Source: Peromyscus leucopus (lineage: Eukaryota; Chordata; Mammalia; Rodentia; Cricetidae). Taken from it: a DNA stretch of 64,000 nucleotides. Below, piece after piece: positions 1-14,006 of the stretch. Each line of letters begins with the position of its first letter. Within the stretch, counting starts at the first letter, position 1. Location of the stretch: contig NC_051083.1 in assembly GCF_004664715.2 (NCBI RefSeq), positions 96,855,161-96,919,160 on the forward strand, written 5' to 3'. The position numbers and the translations under genes were made by a program. The notes below the pieces were generated by a model that saw only the letters and a program-made list of their open reading frames with translations, made no database searches and had not been told where the DNA came from.

Positions 1-182
1 TTTCTATTGCCTCACACAATTCACCTCTGACTTTTCTCTGTGATTCCTGGTTCCTCTTCCTCTTCCAGATACCCAACATTGGTGCTTCCCAGAGGTCTTC
101 TTTTTTCTTTTCCTCTATACACTTTCTGGGCAGTTACAAATTTCTTCATATTGACGGCCTCCAAGATAAAATCTTGAGTCCA

Positions 183-345
183 AGGTGGGCAGTGATGGTG
201 CACACCTTTAATCTCAGCACTTGGGAGGCAGAGCCAAGTGGATCTCTGTGTGTTGGAGGCCAGCCTGATCTACAGAGTGAGATCTAGGACAGGCACCAAA
301 ACTACACAGAGAAACTCTGTCTCAAAAAACCAAAAAAAAAAAAAA
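183..345 (+). repeat. B1 SINE
   Basis: 7SL-derived SINE in sense orientation (gggcagtgatggtgcacacc ... gagaaactctgtctc, then poly-A). It is flanked by a perfect 15-bp target-site duplication AAAATCTTGAGTCCA at 168-182 and 346-360. Confidence 0.95.
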
Positions 346-1489
346 AAAATCTTGAGTCCATATGTCCAGTTGTTCTCGAAATAATTCCACAAGCCAAAAC
401 CAATGTATCACAACTATGCTTCCATTGTTATTGTTTTAATGTTATTTTTACTGAGAAGACAGATAGCTAAAGATATCTTTTTTTCTACCATGAATTACAG
501 TTACTTCAACTTGTTATTACTTATGATTTCAAGAGCAAGATGCTTAAACATCTATTGGTCTTGCTTCTCCATAGATATTTCTAGATTCACGTTTACTGAG
601 ATTTCCAATGTGTCACTGTTTTTGGTCTCCTATCGCTGTGCATTTGAGAGCTGTTTGTGTCTTTCTAGAATTTTTGTCTTTCTTGGAAGAGCCTATATAC
701 AAATTTAGATGCATTTTCTTTAAAGCTCTTTAAAAGTGATGTCCTACTGGCCAAAAAGTTGAGAACAATTTGTTATTCTTAAGAGTACAGTTATTGCTGA
801 TAGGCCAGTGACTGCTATGCAGAGGAATGCTAGTGTAATCTAGTGTAATCGCATGTGTTATCCTCATACCAAATGCAGTTTTTTATTTCCCACTGTCTAA
901 GCTGGTTGATTATTCTAATTTCACAAATCTAAAAACTGAAACACAGTTCTGGTGAGAATCGTCAACACAACCTCATGGCTATAAAACAAAAAGGCCGCCC
1001 ATGTCCTTTTGTACCTCCTTGGATAGTAATATATATCTAATCAGATTCCATTTGGGCATCAGGATGTTGGTGGCATGGGGATATTAAAACGGCTATGATT
1101 TCTTTTTAAAACAATATTTAATATTTGTATTCTATCAGGCCCAGCATCATAACTATTGTTGGTCAATTTCCAAAATAGCTGCTTATCTCTCCTTGAATCT
1201 TGTCTCCTCCCTTCCTTTCTCTGTATTTCCTGTGTTTCTTATCCCCTGACTCATCATTATAATATCGTACTTCAAAAGTTATTCCATTTTAACTACCTGG
1301 AATTAGATATCTGCCACATTGTCGCCTGTGTATTAGTTCTAAAATGAAAGCTAATCGTGCTATTCCACTACTTCAAACATCTTTGTGTAGGTAGAAAGAG
1401 GCCAAACCAAATAGGACGGCATATGAGACCTTTCTTAATTTCTCTCCACATTATGTTTCCCTGTCTTTCTCTGATCTTCTTTTGATATT

Positions 1490-1800
1490 AACATATACTC
1501 TTCTTTGTGCCTGAAACATGCCTTTCCTATGATCTGATTGCTTGCTCTCCCTAATTCATTTCAAATATACTTCCTCTGTAAAGCTTCTTTCTTCAGCCTC
1601 CCCTCTCTCTTTCAATACCAGCCTGTTTTCATCTTTGAACTAAGCTGTCATGACTGTCCTTTGAAGTCTCTTCAAGGGGCCATGCTGTTCCTTACTCATC
1701 TAGGCAGTTTTAAATAACCATTTTCCCCTTTCCTTCCTGAGTTTCCTCTGTGTAGCTGGGCATAGAACAGACATAGTGGAAATGCTGAATGAGTGAATAG
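1490..1800 (+). repeat. L2-like LINE fragment
   Basis: The pattern of CT-rich 'cttctttcttcagcctcccc' followed by an ending near 'gctgaatgagtgaatag' resembles the 3' end of L2. Diverged, and the boundaries are guesses. Confidence 0.4.
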
Positions 1801-2379
1801 CATTGTAGAATAATCCGGATGTAGAGCTGCAATCATCTGTTTTCTCTCCTTAGAGATAATTTTTTTCAGGCTTATAAAAAGATCTACTAACTAAAAAAGA
1901 ACTACCTCCCAATGAAAGCTACACAAGATGTCATAACTCAGATTTTAAAAGTAACACAAAAGAATAATTTATTTTTCCAAGTATTGTGTTACTAATAACA
2001 TTTTCCAAGATGTCTGCCCTGCTCATATATATACATTCAGTACTAAAATGTTTGTGTCAGACTCTACTGGTTTCTTCATTTGTAGCTCATCTGGAACCAG
2101 GGACCTGACTCTTAGACTTAGAAATACTGCTTTCTACACAATTTTGACATCTCTTCTTCCTCATGCAGCATCAACATCCTTCAGCTCAGTAGAAACAAGC
2201 ACCCAAGGCCAGGAAAAAAAAATAACTAATGTACTCAGAGTAGTCATTTGTTAGACTGTATTATTGGATACTATCTTATGATAACATGTTGATTCCTACT
2301 GATCAAATTCTGGTTAACTCTTACACAGTTGTCATATACTATTCATCCTCTTGACTTCTTTGGGAACATTAACCATGCC

Positions 2380-2540
2380 TTCTATTTTATCCTTCCTTCT
2401 GAAGCATCTTATGCCTCCTGGATTGTATCACATTGTGTTCCTACGGTCTACCTTCCTTGAAGACAAGAACTGGTCTTGATCCATCTCTGTATTCTCCCTA
2501 TACCCAATGCAATACCATAGACATGGGAAGGTTGGTAGCA
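2380..2540 (+). repeat. L2-like LINE fragment
   Basis: 'ccttgaagacaagaactggtc ... ccatctctgtattctccc ... acccaatgcaatacca' follows the L2 3'-end consensus (ccttgagggcagggactgtgtc ... tatccccagcgcc). Diverged. Confidence 0.45.
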
Positions 2541-3261
2541 TAGACGGGGATGTAAGTGCAGAATGTGGTTTTTAAAACCAATATCTAATATTTGTATACT
2601 GCATTTTCTTGGTAGGTATACTGTTGTCTATCCATTCAGTATGTGTTTAAGGATAATATGCAGCCACTGTTTGAGACTTCCAACTTCACTCAGGGCTACA
2701 TACTTATTTATTTATGCTTATCACCTAGCATGATACCTGGAACACAGTACTGATAAAGATTTGTTAAATAAATGAGAGTGTGCACAGATGAGTTGATTAG
2801 AGGTCCTTAATAGTAAAGTCGTAATATTTAGCTCCTCAAAGGGTAGTACGTCTTTGTCTCAAGTTTTCTGGAAATGAAAGTCAACCTCAGAGTAACAAAA
2901 ATAAAGCACTAACTGGTGTGTTTTCCTGTTAAAGGCAATGGTTTACGATTCTTTCTTTCCCTGTGTGCATCTGTATAACTTAAAGATTTTTTTTTGTTTT
3001 GTTTCTTGTTTTATATGAGCGTACCACTATGCCAGACTTGGCCTTATTTTTTCAGAGTAAAACACTTGTCATTTTGGGTGGTAATTTGGGGGAGGGCAGC
3101 AAAGATAAGGAGTTTCTAAGCAGGGCTGTGGCCACTATTTTTAAAGTGGGATAAACGAAGAGTACATCTTGTCACCTCTCATTCTTCTTCCAGTAATTTA
3201 GGGAAACTTTTGTTTAAAAATACTTTCATTTTAGATTTATTTGATTCTATTTTATTTGTAT

Positions 3262-3397
3262 CTATATTTTGCCTGCTGGATCCCCTGGTACTGGAATTAT
3301 GGATAGTTGTGAACCATCATGTGAATACTGAACACTGAACTCCAGTTCTCTAAAAGAATAGCAAGTGTGCTTAACTACTGAATCATCTCTCCAGTTG
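3262..3397 (-). repeat. B2/B3 SINE
   Basis: On the minus strand it reads 'ctggagagatgattcagtag' through 'gttcacaactatccataattcc' to 'ccaggggatccagcaggc', which is a tRNA-derived B2-superfamily SINE. Confidence 0.75.
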
Positions 3398-5976
3398 GAA
3401 CCTTTTTTTAAGGATATCATTTCATATTTCCTAGTATCTCTCAAATAAGATTCTGAAACAGCTTAGCCTTTTTAAATTGTGGATATTTAAACTTGGATTA
3501 AAAGGCAAAAGCTAGAGGGAAGAGTTGCTATATTTTCTGCTAGCTCAAACTCTTTAACCACCAGATCTGATTGGAAATTGCTTTTAGCTGAAATATAAAC
3601 TGCACTAAGTTGATCTAAGTTCTTGGTTTAGAAATAATAATAATAGCAGATTTCAACTGCCCTCATGTAGTTCTCTTCAGACATGCATGGACCTCTACCT
3701 TATTCAGTGCCATTCTGGGTACAGGGAAACTAGGAACACAACTAGGAGCTAAGATAATGAGCTGTGAGTCATAAGTTGACAAGCAGCATCCAGGCATCTC
3801 AATGCTATGCAAAAAGCCCTAGGAAATTCAGCAATTGAAATTCTGAGCTCAAATTTAAGAAAATGTGTTGATGTTTCACTGTGGTGAATAATTATAATCC
3901 ATGCATAGTAAGAGGGAGCAGCTAGAACGCTGGAAATGCAATACATTGGCTCACCACACCCTGCTCCCTAAGGCTATTAGTCTGCATCTAATTTGTTCCA
4001 TCTGAATGTTTCCAAGGATATTACATTTTCTATTTGAGAACCCGGAAATGTTTTATTACTGGATTCTGCTTTCCTTTTATTTTCCCCACCTATTCCTTTG
4101 AGGTATCTTTTAGTGTAATTATTTCTGTTCTTTCATGCTTAAAAATACCTCTGCCTTTGTACTTCATGCTTCTTTCTTTATATTAGGTATATTGGTACTG
4201 GCAATGAAAAGCTGAAGCCTGTAATGACGCATTAGTCTGTAAATATAAATACAAACCAGACAGTCATTAGCACTTTCTTGGCATTAGCTCATGCAGCATA
4301 TATAATAAATAATACACTATGATGCTGCATATATCTAGAGGCTTAAGAAGTCATTTGAAAAAGAACTATTTGTCCCTTGTAATATATGCAGACTATGAGG
4401 TCCAGAAGCTGCAGGTATACCTACTGATTTCCTTTTTTACAGTCTGACACTGAAATCTGTAACTATAATCTGCTGATTTCTTGGCCTCAATGCCAGGTTG
4501 CTGCTGAAAACAATGGAAGTCTCACAAGAACGTTAGTAGGGGACAGGACTACTGTACAGCTGACCTCATTTGTGTGTGTGAATGAAAGAGAACATGAATG
4601 TTTTCTGTGTGAGTGTGCTTGTATATATGTCATCTGTGAGCTATCTCTTGCATAATCTCAGATTGAAACTAGACGGCTGTAAAAAGAGCTAGTGCCTCCC
4701 TTGCTTGTCCGGCTGCTTTTGCAAATCTCCTGCCTAACAAGTAGCTCAGCTCCTCCTGATCAACTGATCTTACACATGGCTTCCCTCCATTATCCACTGT
4801 AATGGTATCTCCCTGGCAAGGCTCTCTGAAACAGCACACCCCTGTCTCTGATAGCAGAGTTCTCTTGGTGAGTGCTCCCAGAAAAGGCAAGCTCCAAAAC
4901 AAGGCCGTCTAAGAACTGGTACAATCAGTCAACAAAACCTTTTGGAGTTCTATCAATAAACCGAATAGCCTTGGGCCTTTGGATGGGAGAAGCAAATGAA
5001 ATCAGTAAGTACCAGCTTGAAATGAGTTGCTATGAAAGGGCTATACATGTTCTCTTGCTATTTCAAGAGATTAAAAGTGTGTATATGAGAAGTGTGTGCA
5101 TCTTTCTGTTTACTTGGATATATGTCATATTGTTGTATTGTACTGTTGAAAGAGAACCGGCAAGAATTTAGGAATTTAAGGTATCTTAGACTTGGTGTTT
5201 TAGCTTCTTTTATCACTTAACCAATACTCTGTACATTCTTCATGGAGGACATAGAAATGGTAATGCCTTCTTCACTGTGTTGATCCGAGACCCAAACCAG
5301 AGCAGAGCATGGAAGCTATTTTAGAAATTACAAACTTATATATTTGAAAAATTAGATATTGTTAACCAGATGCTAGCTGCCTTCTAAATGATGCCCATCT
5401 GCTTTGCAGTTAGACTAGTGCTAGTATTTGCAAGCATGCCTTTCTTGGCTCAGACTTGCTATAAGTAGTAATGTAGACTTATATAACATTGTGAAAATCT
5501 ACTCAAAGTTGAAACCAATGTCTAGAATGTATAGTGCTCCTTTTAATCATCTCAAATACAATGCTTGTTGGGAACAATACACAGTACCAGATAATATGAA
5601 AGCATGCACTTATGAGAGAAGGGCTCTTACCCTCATGGAGGTTATGATCTATTGAGAGGGAATGCATGCACAATGGCTCCATGCACTTTGAGACAAGATG
5701 ATAGAAATCCTAAGTTAGGTCTATGTAGCTGCCTATGGTTAATGGATGGGCTATACCTTGTTCATTTAGTCTGTGAGCAGCAGTGTGATCCCAGATTACC
5801 TTAGAGACTCATATTTGGCTCATTATCTTTTCTATAAAATACCTCTTTGACATATTATAGAAATTAATGTCTGAAACATATCTAGAAATATTCAGATACA
5901 AGTTGCTATAGAAATGCAAAGTAATATATAATACTTTTTTTATAATAAGATTGTAGCCTTATGGAAAGCAACGTGA

Positions 5977-6023
<47 letters not shown>

Positions 6024-6058
6024 TTTTTTTTTTCTTTCTTTCTTTCTTTCTTTCTTTT
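5977..6058. repeat. (CTTT)n microsatellite
   Basis: About 80 bases of TTTC units, interrupted by a T run near 6023-6033. Confidence 0.98.
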
Positions 6059-9000
6059 GGTGGTGGGGTAGAAGGAGACTACTTATAAATCACCTACTAT
6101 ATTTTTTCACATTGTCAATCATGAATTTTTGAACTAGGTACGTTCATTTGCTAATAGAGTGGGTTTGATGTCGCCTAGGCTAATTACCAAGATGTGGTTT
6201 GTTTCCCACTGAAGTCTGTGCTTGAATACATACATAGCCATCTTGGAAGTGTGTGTTGAGGGTACAAGGGAGTATAGAAGAAAAACCAGCAAGTGTAATT
6301 CTTGAATCTCTCTTCCTACCACCAAAGTACAATTCATTGTATACATCATTCCAACAAAGGCAGCAATCTCATCTCATTTTCATACACAAAATATAGTTCT
6401 ATATTGATATAATTATCTAAGGAGACTTTAAATCTATGCTTATTTAATACCTTGAAGTCTAAAGGCGGTCATTAAAATTTTAATCCTTGATCTACAGCAC
6501 TAATAATTTTTATATAGAACCTCCCCCACCAAAGAACTTCCACATGATACACTCATGTTTTAATAGAATTCTGCTGCAAGGCTACTATGGCTCTGCAATC
6601 CTAAAATCCATATTCTTTCATATGTCCTTGTGTTAAATGATTATTATAACTGTTATCACAATTTCTTGAACATTGTTCTATTCTATTTTCTGTATCTGTA
6701 TCAATATACCAGAAACATTATAGTTTAGCCTGGACATTTCCTTTAGGCTCTATCCCAGTCTTGAGGTGTATCCTCTAATTTCATATGTAAAGAATATTAA
6801 ATAATGTTGGTGTGATCGCCAATGTCTGGTAATAAGCTTATGTTGCTGCTAATTTGGGGGCTTTCATTTGGTTATGACTGTGCATTTCATAGACTGGGCT
6901 TTTGGTTGAAAGGCAGACAATATATTTGTTTTGTTGAGACGAAAATATGCAAGTAAATAATTACATCAGTTTTGAAAGTATATAAACATTTATTTATTTC
7001 TGTATATGTCTCTCATGATATCTGTTTAATATATTTATTTTATTTGCTTATGACTTCATAAGTGGTCTTGCAAGTTGTAGGACCAGAATTTCTGGCTTTT
7101 CATCCTTCACATACTTGGTATACAGTACCTGTAATAAATGGGCACAATTGGCATTTTTGTCTGTATCCAATTCAATTTATATGTCATAGGGTGAATTTTG
7201 ACCATGTTAGCTAGTACATAGTTGATTACTGTTCTTTTCTCTTGACTTTTAGATCTGCACAAGTTGATGGTTTTTTTTTTCTAATCTCCTGAGAGTTTAG
7301 TCTGGTACTGCATATCAGGAGAATGCATGTTGGAAAAATGAGAGAATAACGAGAGTCATTGAACATTTCTAATCATTTCATCTATAGTTGCCCTGCATCA
7401 TAACAGCTATTTTCCTTTAAAAATGCTTTGCAGAAAGGTTCTTTGTCAAGAGACAAGTCAGTAAGGAGCTATGTGTATTCATTAATCACCCATGTACACA
7501 TACCCTCATACTTGTGTGTGAGACTGACAGGAGAGAGGAAAAGACATAAAAAACAAACATAATGTATCCTGGTGGTTTTAAAATAGGCTGTTAATGACTC
7601 TTGGTCATAGTAAAATAATTTTTTTATAGCAAATGCATTCCAATTGCAATTACAGAGCTATGTCAGCAATAACTCCCAAGGGCTGGCTCAAAAATACATA
7701 GCAGCCCCCCCAAAAAATATTTGAATTCTTTGTGAAAAATGTAGTAGCTATGCAGTCAGGTTATGAACAGATATAAATTGTGGCTGTTTGTACACTAGTG
7801 TTAGCTATTTTTCCACAATACTAAGGGCCAGTATCTGAAAGTGAAACAGATGGCCTGTGGTAGATCTAAAGTGCCACTCACTTGAAAGTTTCTGTTGTAG
7901 AAGTGAAAAACAACAGTTAAACTTAAGACTAAACAGTTTTTTTTGATTGGGCTCCTAGAGAATAATAGTGCCTTTGTATAATACTTGAAATGGAGCCTAC
8001 AGCCATCCCAAACAAAATAGTCTCTTTTAAGATCTTGGAAATAATGACATCATAGGCAGATTGAAGCAGCGATCCTTTAATAGTGTCCTTTGTAGAAAGC
8101 TGTCTCAGAAGAGGACCTGACTTAGTAAATTGGTATTCTTTACAAACATGACATAATAGGATTCTCTCTTTCTACGTTTATGGAAGAGTACAAGGTACCT
8201 CCCACTTGGGAAAAAATACATTAACAGTAAGGCTTCCTCGTGAATGCCTCCCCTTTCTCCACTGTTTTCAAAAGCATGCTTTGAAGCACTTGCTTTGAAG
8301 TTGGATTAACCATGTCAAGAAGATAATTTTTGTTTGTACTGTATAAAACTTGACAAAGAGCTGAAGTAATAGCAAGATAATTCAAACAAAATAAAATCTG
8401 TAAAGTCTACACAAATGAAGAGTATTTAGATCATGCTTTATGTTCCCAGTGTGCAACTGGACGCTCATTCTTCAGTCTCATGTTCATCTCTGTAAAGGGT
8501 TATTCTAACCCCTCTGATGATGTCCTGATGAGGCTAATGAAGCTAAAAACATCTAAAAGCATTGCAATTTGTTGAGAAGTAGAAAGTTGTCCGTAGAAGC
8601 TCAGTTCTCTGGTATATCACGCTGTGTCAGTGGTTCTGAAATTTGAATTGTAGATTTGTAGTACAGCATAGAAGAGTTTTGCTTGGGTTTTCAATTAAGT
8701 AGTCCTTAATCCTCAACCTAAAACTTACCTGGTCAGATAGCATCAAGGTCATCAGGTAGCCTGAAAAGAAGCAGTACATAAGCATGCTTCCTTGTTTACA
8801 TAGTGTAATTAGGACTGTGTAAATAGGTGTGGACGCCACGCCTATTTCTCAAGAACAAAGGAGCACAGTATTTAAAATTTCGTCGTTGCCCTAGAACTCT
8901 TGTTGTCTTAGACTCTTGCCTTGTTATGCAAGATCAGATCTGTTCTAAAGAGGGCCTGCTTGTCTCTCTGACTTCTGTCATCTCAAGTTAAGTAATGAGT

Positions 9001-9687
9001 CATCAGAAAATATTTATCATCTGGAAAATTGCAGCACTTTATCTATGTGGGACACAACTTTCCAGAAATCTCTCTTGGTATTGCTATTTAAATATTCAGG
9101 TCCTGCCCAGCAACTTTCATACTTAGTTTTTTTTAATCAAGCTAGATGTTGCATATCTGAGATTTTTGTAGTAATAACTTCACATTTAGACATTAGTATC
9201 AAACTCGGAACAGTTTCATACCAAATTCTTCCCAGTGGCTAAATGAAAACTATGAGCTGGCCCAGTAAAATATAGTGCCACTGCTGAAGTCAATCTTTTG
9301 TGCAAAAGAGTAAATTTTGAAGGACCAAAGGTCTAAATGCAAAAGAGAATGTGGTTCATTAGCCCGATTTTCACACGTGTCTTACAACAATTACTAGTAC
9401 CATTAGCATGTGTACACATATTTCACCTTGACTACAGAGTTATTTTTTCATTGTACCTCATGCTGTAGTTTCACTTATACAGGACACATGGGGCTTCTCA
9501 GGTCGTTGGTGGTGATTTCAAGACATTTATTACCAGGTGCTTTCACCACAATGATTACTGAAAAGATGCAGAATTGCTCTTAATTCATTAAGATAATGCA
9601 AGGCATGGCAAAGCAAAAGAAAACAGATCTGTGCAAATGAAGATTAGGCCAATCGTTGGGACCTGGCAGCCACCCAGCAGGAAAAAA

Positions 9688-10015
9688 AAGTTAAATTTTA
9701 TTACCATATATTACTATACAAAATAATTTCATTAATGATATTTGGTACATGTACATAATGTACTTTGACCGTATTTACCCCTTTCTTATCTTTCATCATT
9801 CCTTTTTCCGGTTCTCGTCCTTGTTCTAAACATCTCTTCTGCTTTAGTATACTTTAGTTAATCTGTGTTTTGCATGTGAGAGAAAACATAATATCTATCT
9901 TTTGTAGCCTGGCTAATTTCATTTATTTTGTTACTTTTCAGTTACATTCATTTTTCTACAAACAGAATTTTATGAAACATAGTAAAAACTTTAAATTCTC
10001 TTCATATGATATGAT
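9688..10015 (-). repeat. Old L1 fragment (L1MA-like), antisense
   Basis: Segments such as 'gtagcctggctaatttcatttat' and 'cagttacattcatttttctac' align with the antisense 3' end of mammalian L1MA elements. Confidence 0.5.
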
Positions 10016-10104
10016 TCAAAGATCATTATTAAAAACAATAAAAGCACTATGACCACTAAAGCTAAAAGGAACTATGGCAAAACATGTCTTTGTTTGTTTT
10101 CTTT

Positions 10105-10244
10105 TTTGAGACAGAGTTTCTCTGTGTAACAGCCCTAGCTGTCCTGAAACTCACTCTGTAGACCAGGCTACCCTCAAACTCAGAGATGCCCTTGTCTCAG
10201 CCTCCAGAATGTGGAATTATAGGTGTGTGCCACCTCTGCCTGGC
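10105..10244 (-). repeat. B1 SINE
   Basis: Antisense B1: 'ttttgagacagagtttctctgtg' through 'gtagaccaggct' to 'gccacctctgcctggc'. It has more substitutions than the other B1s here, so it is probably older. Confidence 0.9.
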
Positions 10245-10721
10245 AGCAGACCATTTCTTATTCCAACAGTTAATGGGGATACTCTGTTATTGTTGTGCTT
10301 ATGTTCACTTACAGTACATGTCCTTTTCATAGAGTGACATGGTAAGTTGTATTTGGAGAATTAATACATTTCTAAATTAATATTAAATAATACTAGATAA
10401 ATTTGTAGAGATTCTATTGTAGCTATGTTTGATTTTTCTTATATTCTAACCGTGAATTCATTCCAAAATCACTCTTTGGACCTGGCTTGTGCCTGTGAGG
10501 TTCAACTCCTATAAGAGAAAGACTAGAATTAGAAAAAGAGGACACTTGGACATAAGCCATACTTTTTCTACTTCATCCTGATTTGGATGAAACATGAATG
10601 TGCTCAGATTTTGCCATAAGTGCCTAAATAAGTGAAATTCATAGTAAATAATAAATTCCTAAAACCTAGACTAGATTGCGGTGGTAATCTAATTGTACTG
10701 AAATGTGATTTTGATTGTATG

Positions 10722-11100
10722 TTAATAAAGTTGTCCGGGGGTCAGAGCTATTAGAGCCATAGACAGAGTGTGGCGGTGGTGGCACACGCCTTTAGTCCCA
10801 TAGATCTCTGTGTGTTCAGGGATACAGCCAGCATTGAAGACATATGCCTTTAAGACCTAGGGGGCTGTACATTCAGACAGTGACGAGGCAGTCACGTGTT
10901 TGGGTTTACAACCAATGAGAAGGCAGAATGACTGGAAAATGGACTTACAGACAGGAAGTAGCTCTCTTTCGCGAAGCTGGGACAGCAGAAGGAAGGGTGA
11001 GATTTTAGCTCTGAGCTCTGACCTCTCGGCTTTCTCTTTTACATTGTTTCTGTGTTTCTTATTTAATAAGACGGTTAGTTACATCAATACTAGATTTTAC
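10722..11100 (+). repeat. Composite dispersed repeat, LTR-like, with B1-like core
   Basis: It starts 'tgttaataaagttgtccggg', contains a B1-like 'ggcggtggtggcacacgcc', and ends 'atttaataagacggttagttac'. I associate this ending with an interspersed cricetid repeat. Family and edges are uncertain and no clear target duplication was found. Confidence 0.5.
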
Positions 11101-11853
11101 AGCCAAAGTCCCTTTCTGGCACATGAAATATGACAGAGTAAAATTATGAGATCTCCTCCCGGTGCTTGAGCTCTGCCTTTGATCATAATGGCATTCTGCC
11201 TACCTTTTTTGGTTACTTGCTTGGGAAAAGATGGGCATTGTGTGCCAAGACAGTATACCCCAACATTCCTGAAACTGTCATGTATATAGAAAGCTTTTTC
11301 TATTTTTTAAATAATGAAAACTGCAGAAATCACTTTGCAAATTAGGTACATAGAAGTAAGAAGCAGACACCAAGGCATGCCAGTGTTAAAGCAGCTAATA
11401 AATTGTGGTTGTGGGCAATTGACAATCAGCATCTAAGCCTGTATCAATTTTCAAGTCTAAAATGTTTGTGCCACTTGACCATTATGATCATCAGCGTAGG
11501 GTACTTAAAGAAAAATGACTGTAAATTGTTCATTCAGAGATTGTTCATTCAGAGACTGTGTATGGACAACAGAAAGTAGAGTGGGAAAATCAAGGAAGCT
11601 TACACATTTGCATGTGTATATTGAAAGTCACTGATGACTGCATTTACCTCAACTTTGATAAATTGTCTTGTTAGCCTTTGGAGAGGCAATTTTTTCTCTC
11701 CAGAAGAGGAACCTCTCAAAATGCACAGGAAATCTGAATGAATGAATGAATGAGAGAACAATGCTATTTCTAGGATGCTAGACTCCCCATGTGTACCACA
11801 CTTGCATTAGACTTGACCTCCCTTACCTCCTGTTTGCCACTGCTTTCCTTTAG

Positions 11854-12213
<360 letters not shown>

Positions 12214-13846
12214 TAATTGACTTCCTGTGGGATAATGGAAAATACACATGCTGTGTTTGCCTCTCACATAAATTGGATTTATAGATTTAAGTGAAGGGAA
12301 ATTATCACAAGAGCTCTGTATTGAGTGTAAAAACAGCAACTTGCTTTCTGAAAATTTAGGGTAGAATTTAAATCAATTCTTTCCTAACTCTAAGTTGTCC
12401 ATTTTTGATATTTGAGTGTATAGATAGATTTACTTATGTACATCTTTTCAGTAACCGAAGATATTGAGTTAAATATTTTGATTTTAGGTATACAGGAGTA
12501 AGTCCAAGTTACCATAATGTTGTCTGTCTGAATCACAGGTAGGAAGAAAAAGTCCTTTGCTTCCTCTCTTCCTCTACCAGTTGTCACCTACAAAATCAAT
12601 TTCATGTGCATGAAAGTCACAGTATATTATCATTTACTCATGTGACATTCATGATACAACTTGTTGCTTAAATAGTGTATGTTACCTCTTTGTGACACTT
12701 GGTTCTGTGAATTCTTTAGTAAGTAGCTTATAAAGTTGTTTTAATTACCATAAAGCTGAAACATGGCTCCTGTAGATATAACTCTTGAACAGGATGTGAG
12801 TAAAGTAAGCATAAGGTCACTGACATTGGCCAAAATGGAAAGAAAGGTAATGTCTTTGAAAAAGAAAAGTCATTATAAATCAGTGTCTTCAAGGTAAAAA
12901 AAGTAGTTTGGCATGTTTATACAGTGTTAATGAACTTACAATTTGTATCATAAGAGCTTAAATTCTTGTTAGTGACTATGTTGCCTCTTGTGTGTTTATA
13001 AGATGTTTTCCCCTGATGACCTATGGATTGAAGAGAAGTAAAAGAATAATGAAACACTTTCCACAAAAGGGGTTTGTGACCTTATAAAGGGGAATTCTAA
13101 AAAAAGGTTTGCCAGTACTTAAGTGGATCTTGAAAACTATTTTCTGAAAGTAAAGGGTAGTGTGAGAATTGAAGGCATGTCACTATCTAGAGATCAATTT
13201 ATTTGTAATAGTGATGCCGAAGAAAGGATCCCTATATTACATCTTCTACATTTGCAGACAGTGGTTGAATAATGGATAGCTCAACACAAATCTTTGGTGC
13301 ATGAAAGTGCATGATTTTATTGTCTTTGAAAAGTCCTGTTTGTCCTTTTGGTGATCAGGAATTCAGCAAAATCAGTTGGCATTTCTCTTTTATGTCAACA
13401 GTTCAAATGACCTCATAGTGAAACCACTGCTATTCTCTAGAAAAGTATGCCCAAATCTTCTCAGGGGAAAAAATCTGAGCCAAATTTTTCTTGAACTGGC
13501 ATGCAAACAGAAGAGCCTGGATGACTTCATCTCTTATTCAGGAATGGCTCGAACAGTGCTTTCTTGGAGAAATTCAAGACTACTTGAAAGAAAACCTTAA
13601 GTTCAAAAGTCCTGTTAATTCTTAGCATCCATTTGGTACTTCATATGCACTTGCCAATATGCACATATTCTAGGGTAAACACGACCTTTAATACCAGCCA
13701 CATTTTGACTTTCAGCTTGAATATCAGTGTATGTTCAAGCCATTCAGGAAGATGTAGAAAATATATGTCATTTAACAGTTAAAAGTCTCACAAAGGTTCT
13801 GAAGGTACTAGTGTGAAGGAATCTTAATTATGAATGCTGTATTCTT

Positions 13847-14006
13847 TTTTTTTTTTTTGGTTTTTCAAGACAGGGTTTCTCTGTGTAGCTTTGCGCCTTT
13901 CCTGGAGCTCACTTGGTAGCCCAGGCTGGCCTCGAACTCACAGAGATCCGCCTGCCTCTGCCTCCCGAGTGCTAGGATTAAAGGCGTGCGCCACCACCGC
14001 CCGGCA
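13847..14006 (-). repeat. B1 SINE
   Basis: Full-length antisense B1, from the poly-T to 'gcgtgcgccaccaccgcccg'. Flanked by a 14-bp target duplication AATGCTGTATTCTT (13833-13846) / AATACTGTATTCTT (14007-14020), with one mismatch. It carries the 'gcgcctttcctggagctcac' variant. Confidence 0.97.

Larger units (their letters stand above)
1..11853 (+). other. Pak3: Sequence upstream of the first coding exon (probable 5' UTR intron)
   Basis: Because the first coding exon begins at a splice acceptor, this stretch is most simply an intron between noncoding exons of Pak3. Recognisable content is a B1, L2-like fragments, a B2/B3, a CTTT microsatellite, an old L1 piece, a second B1 and a composite repeat, all listed separately. 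I see nothing in 361-1489, 3400-5976, 6060-9687 or 11105-11853 beyond AT-rich unique-looking sequence. No promoter or CpG island is visible. A small noncoding exon could be hidden here and not be recognised. Confidence 0.7.

Noticed and set aside
4300..4345. Repeated 'atgc-gcatatat' words suggesting a hairpin
   Set aside because: On writing out the complement, the arms do not pair over more than a few bases.
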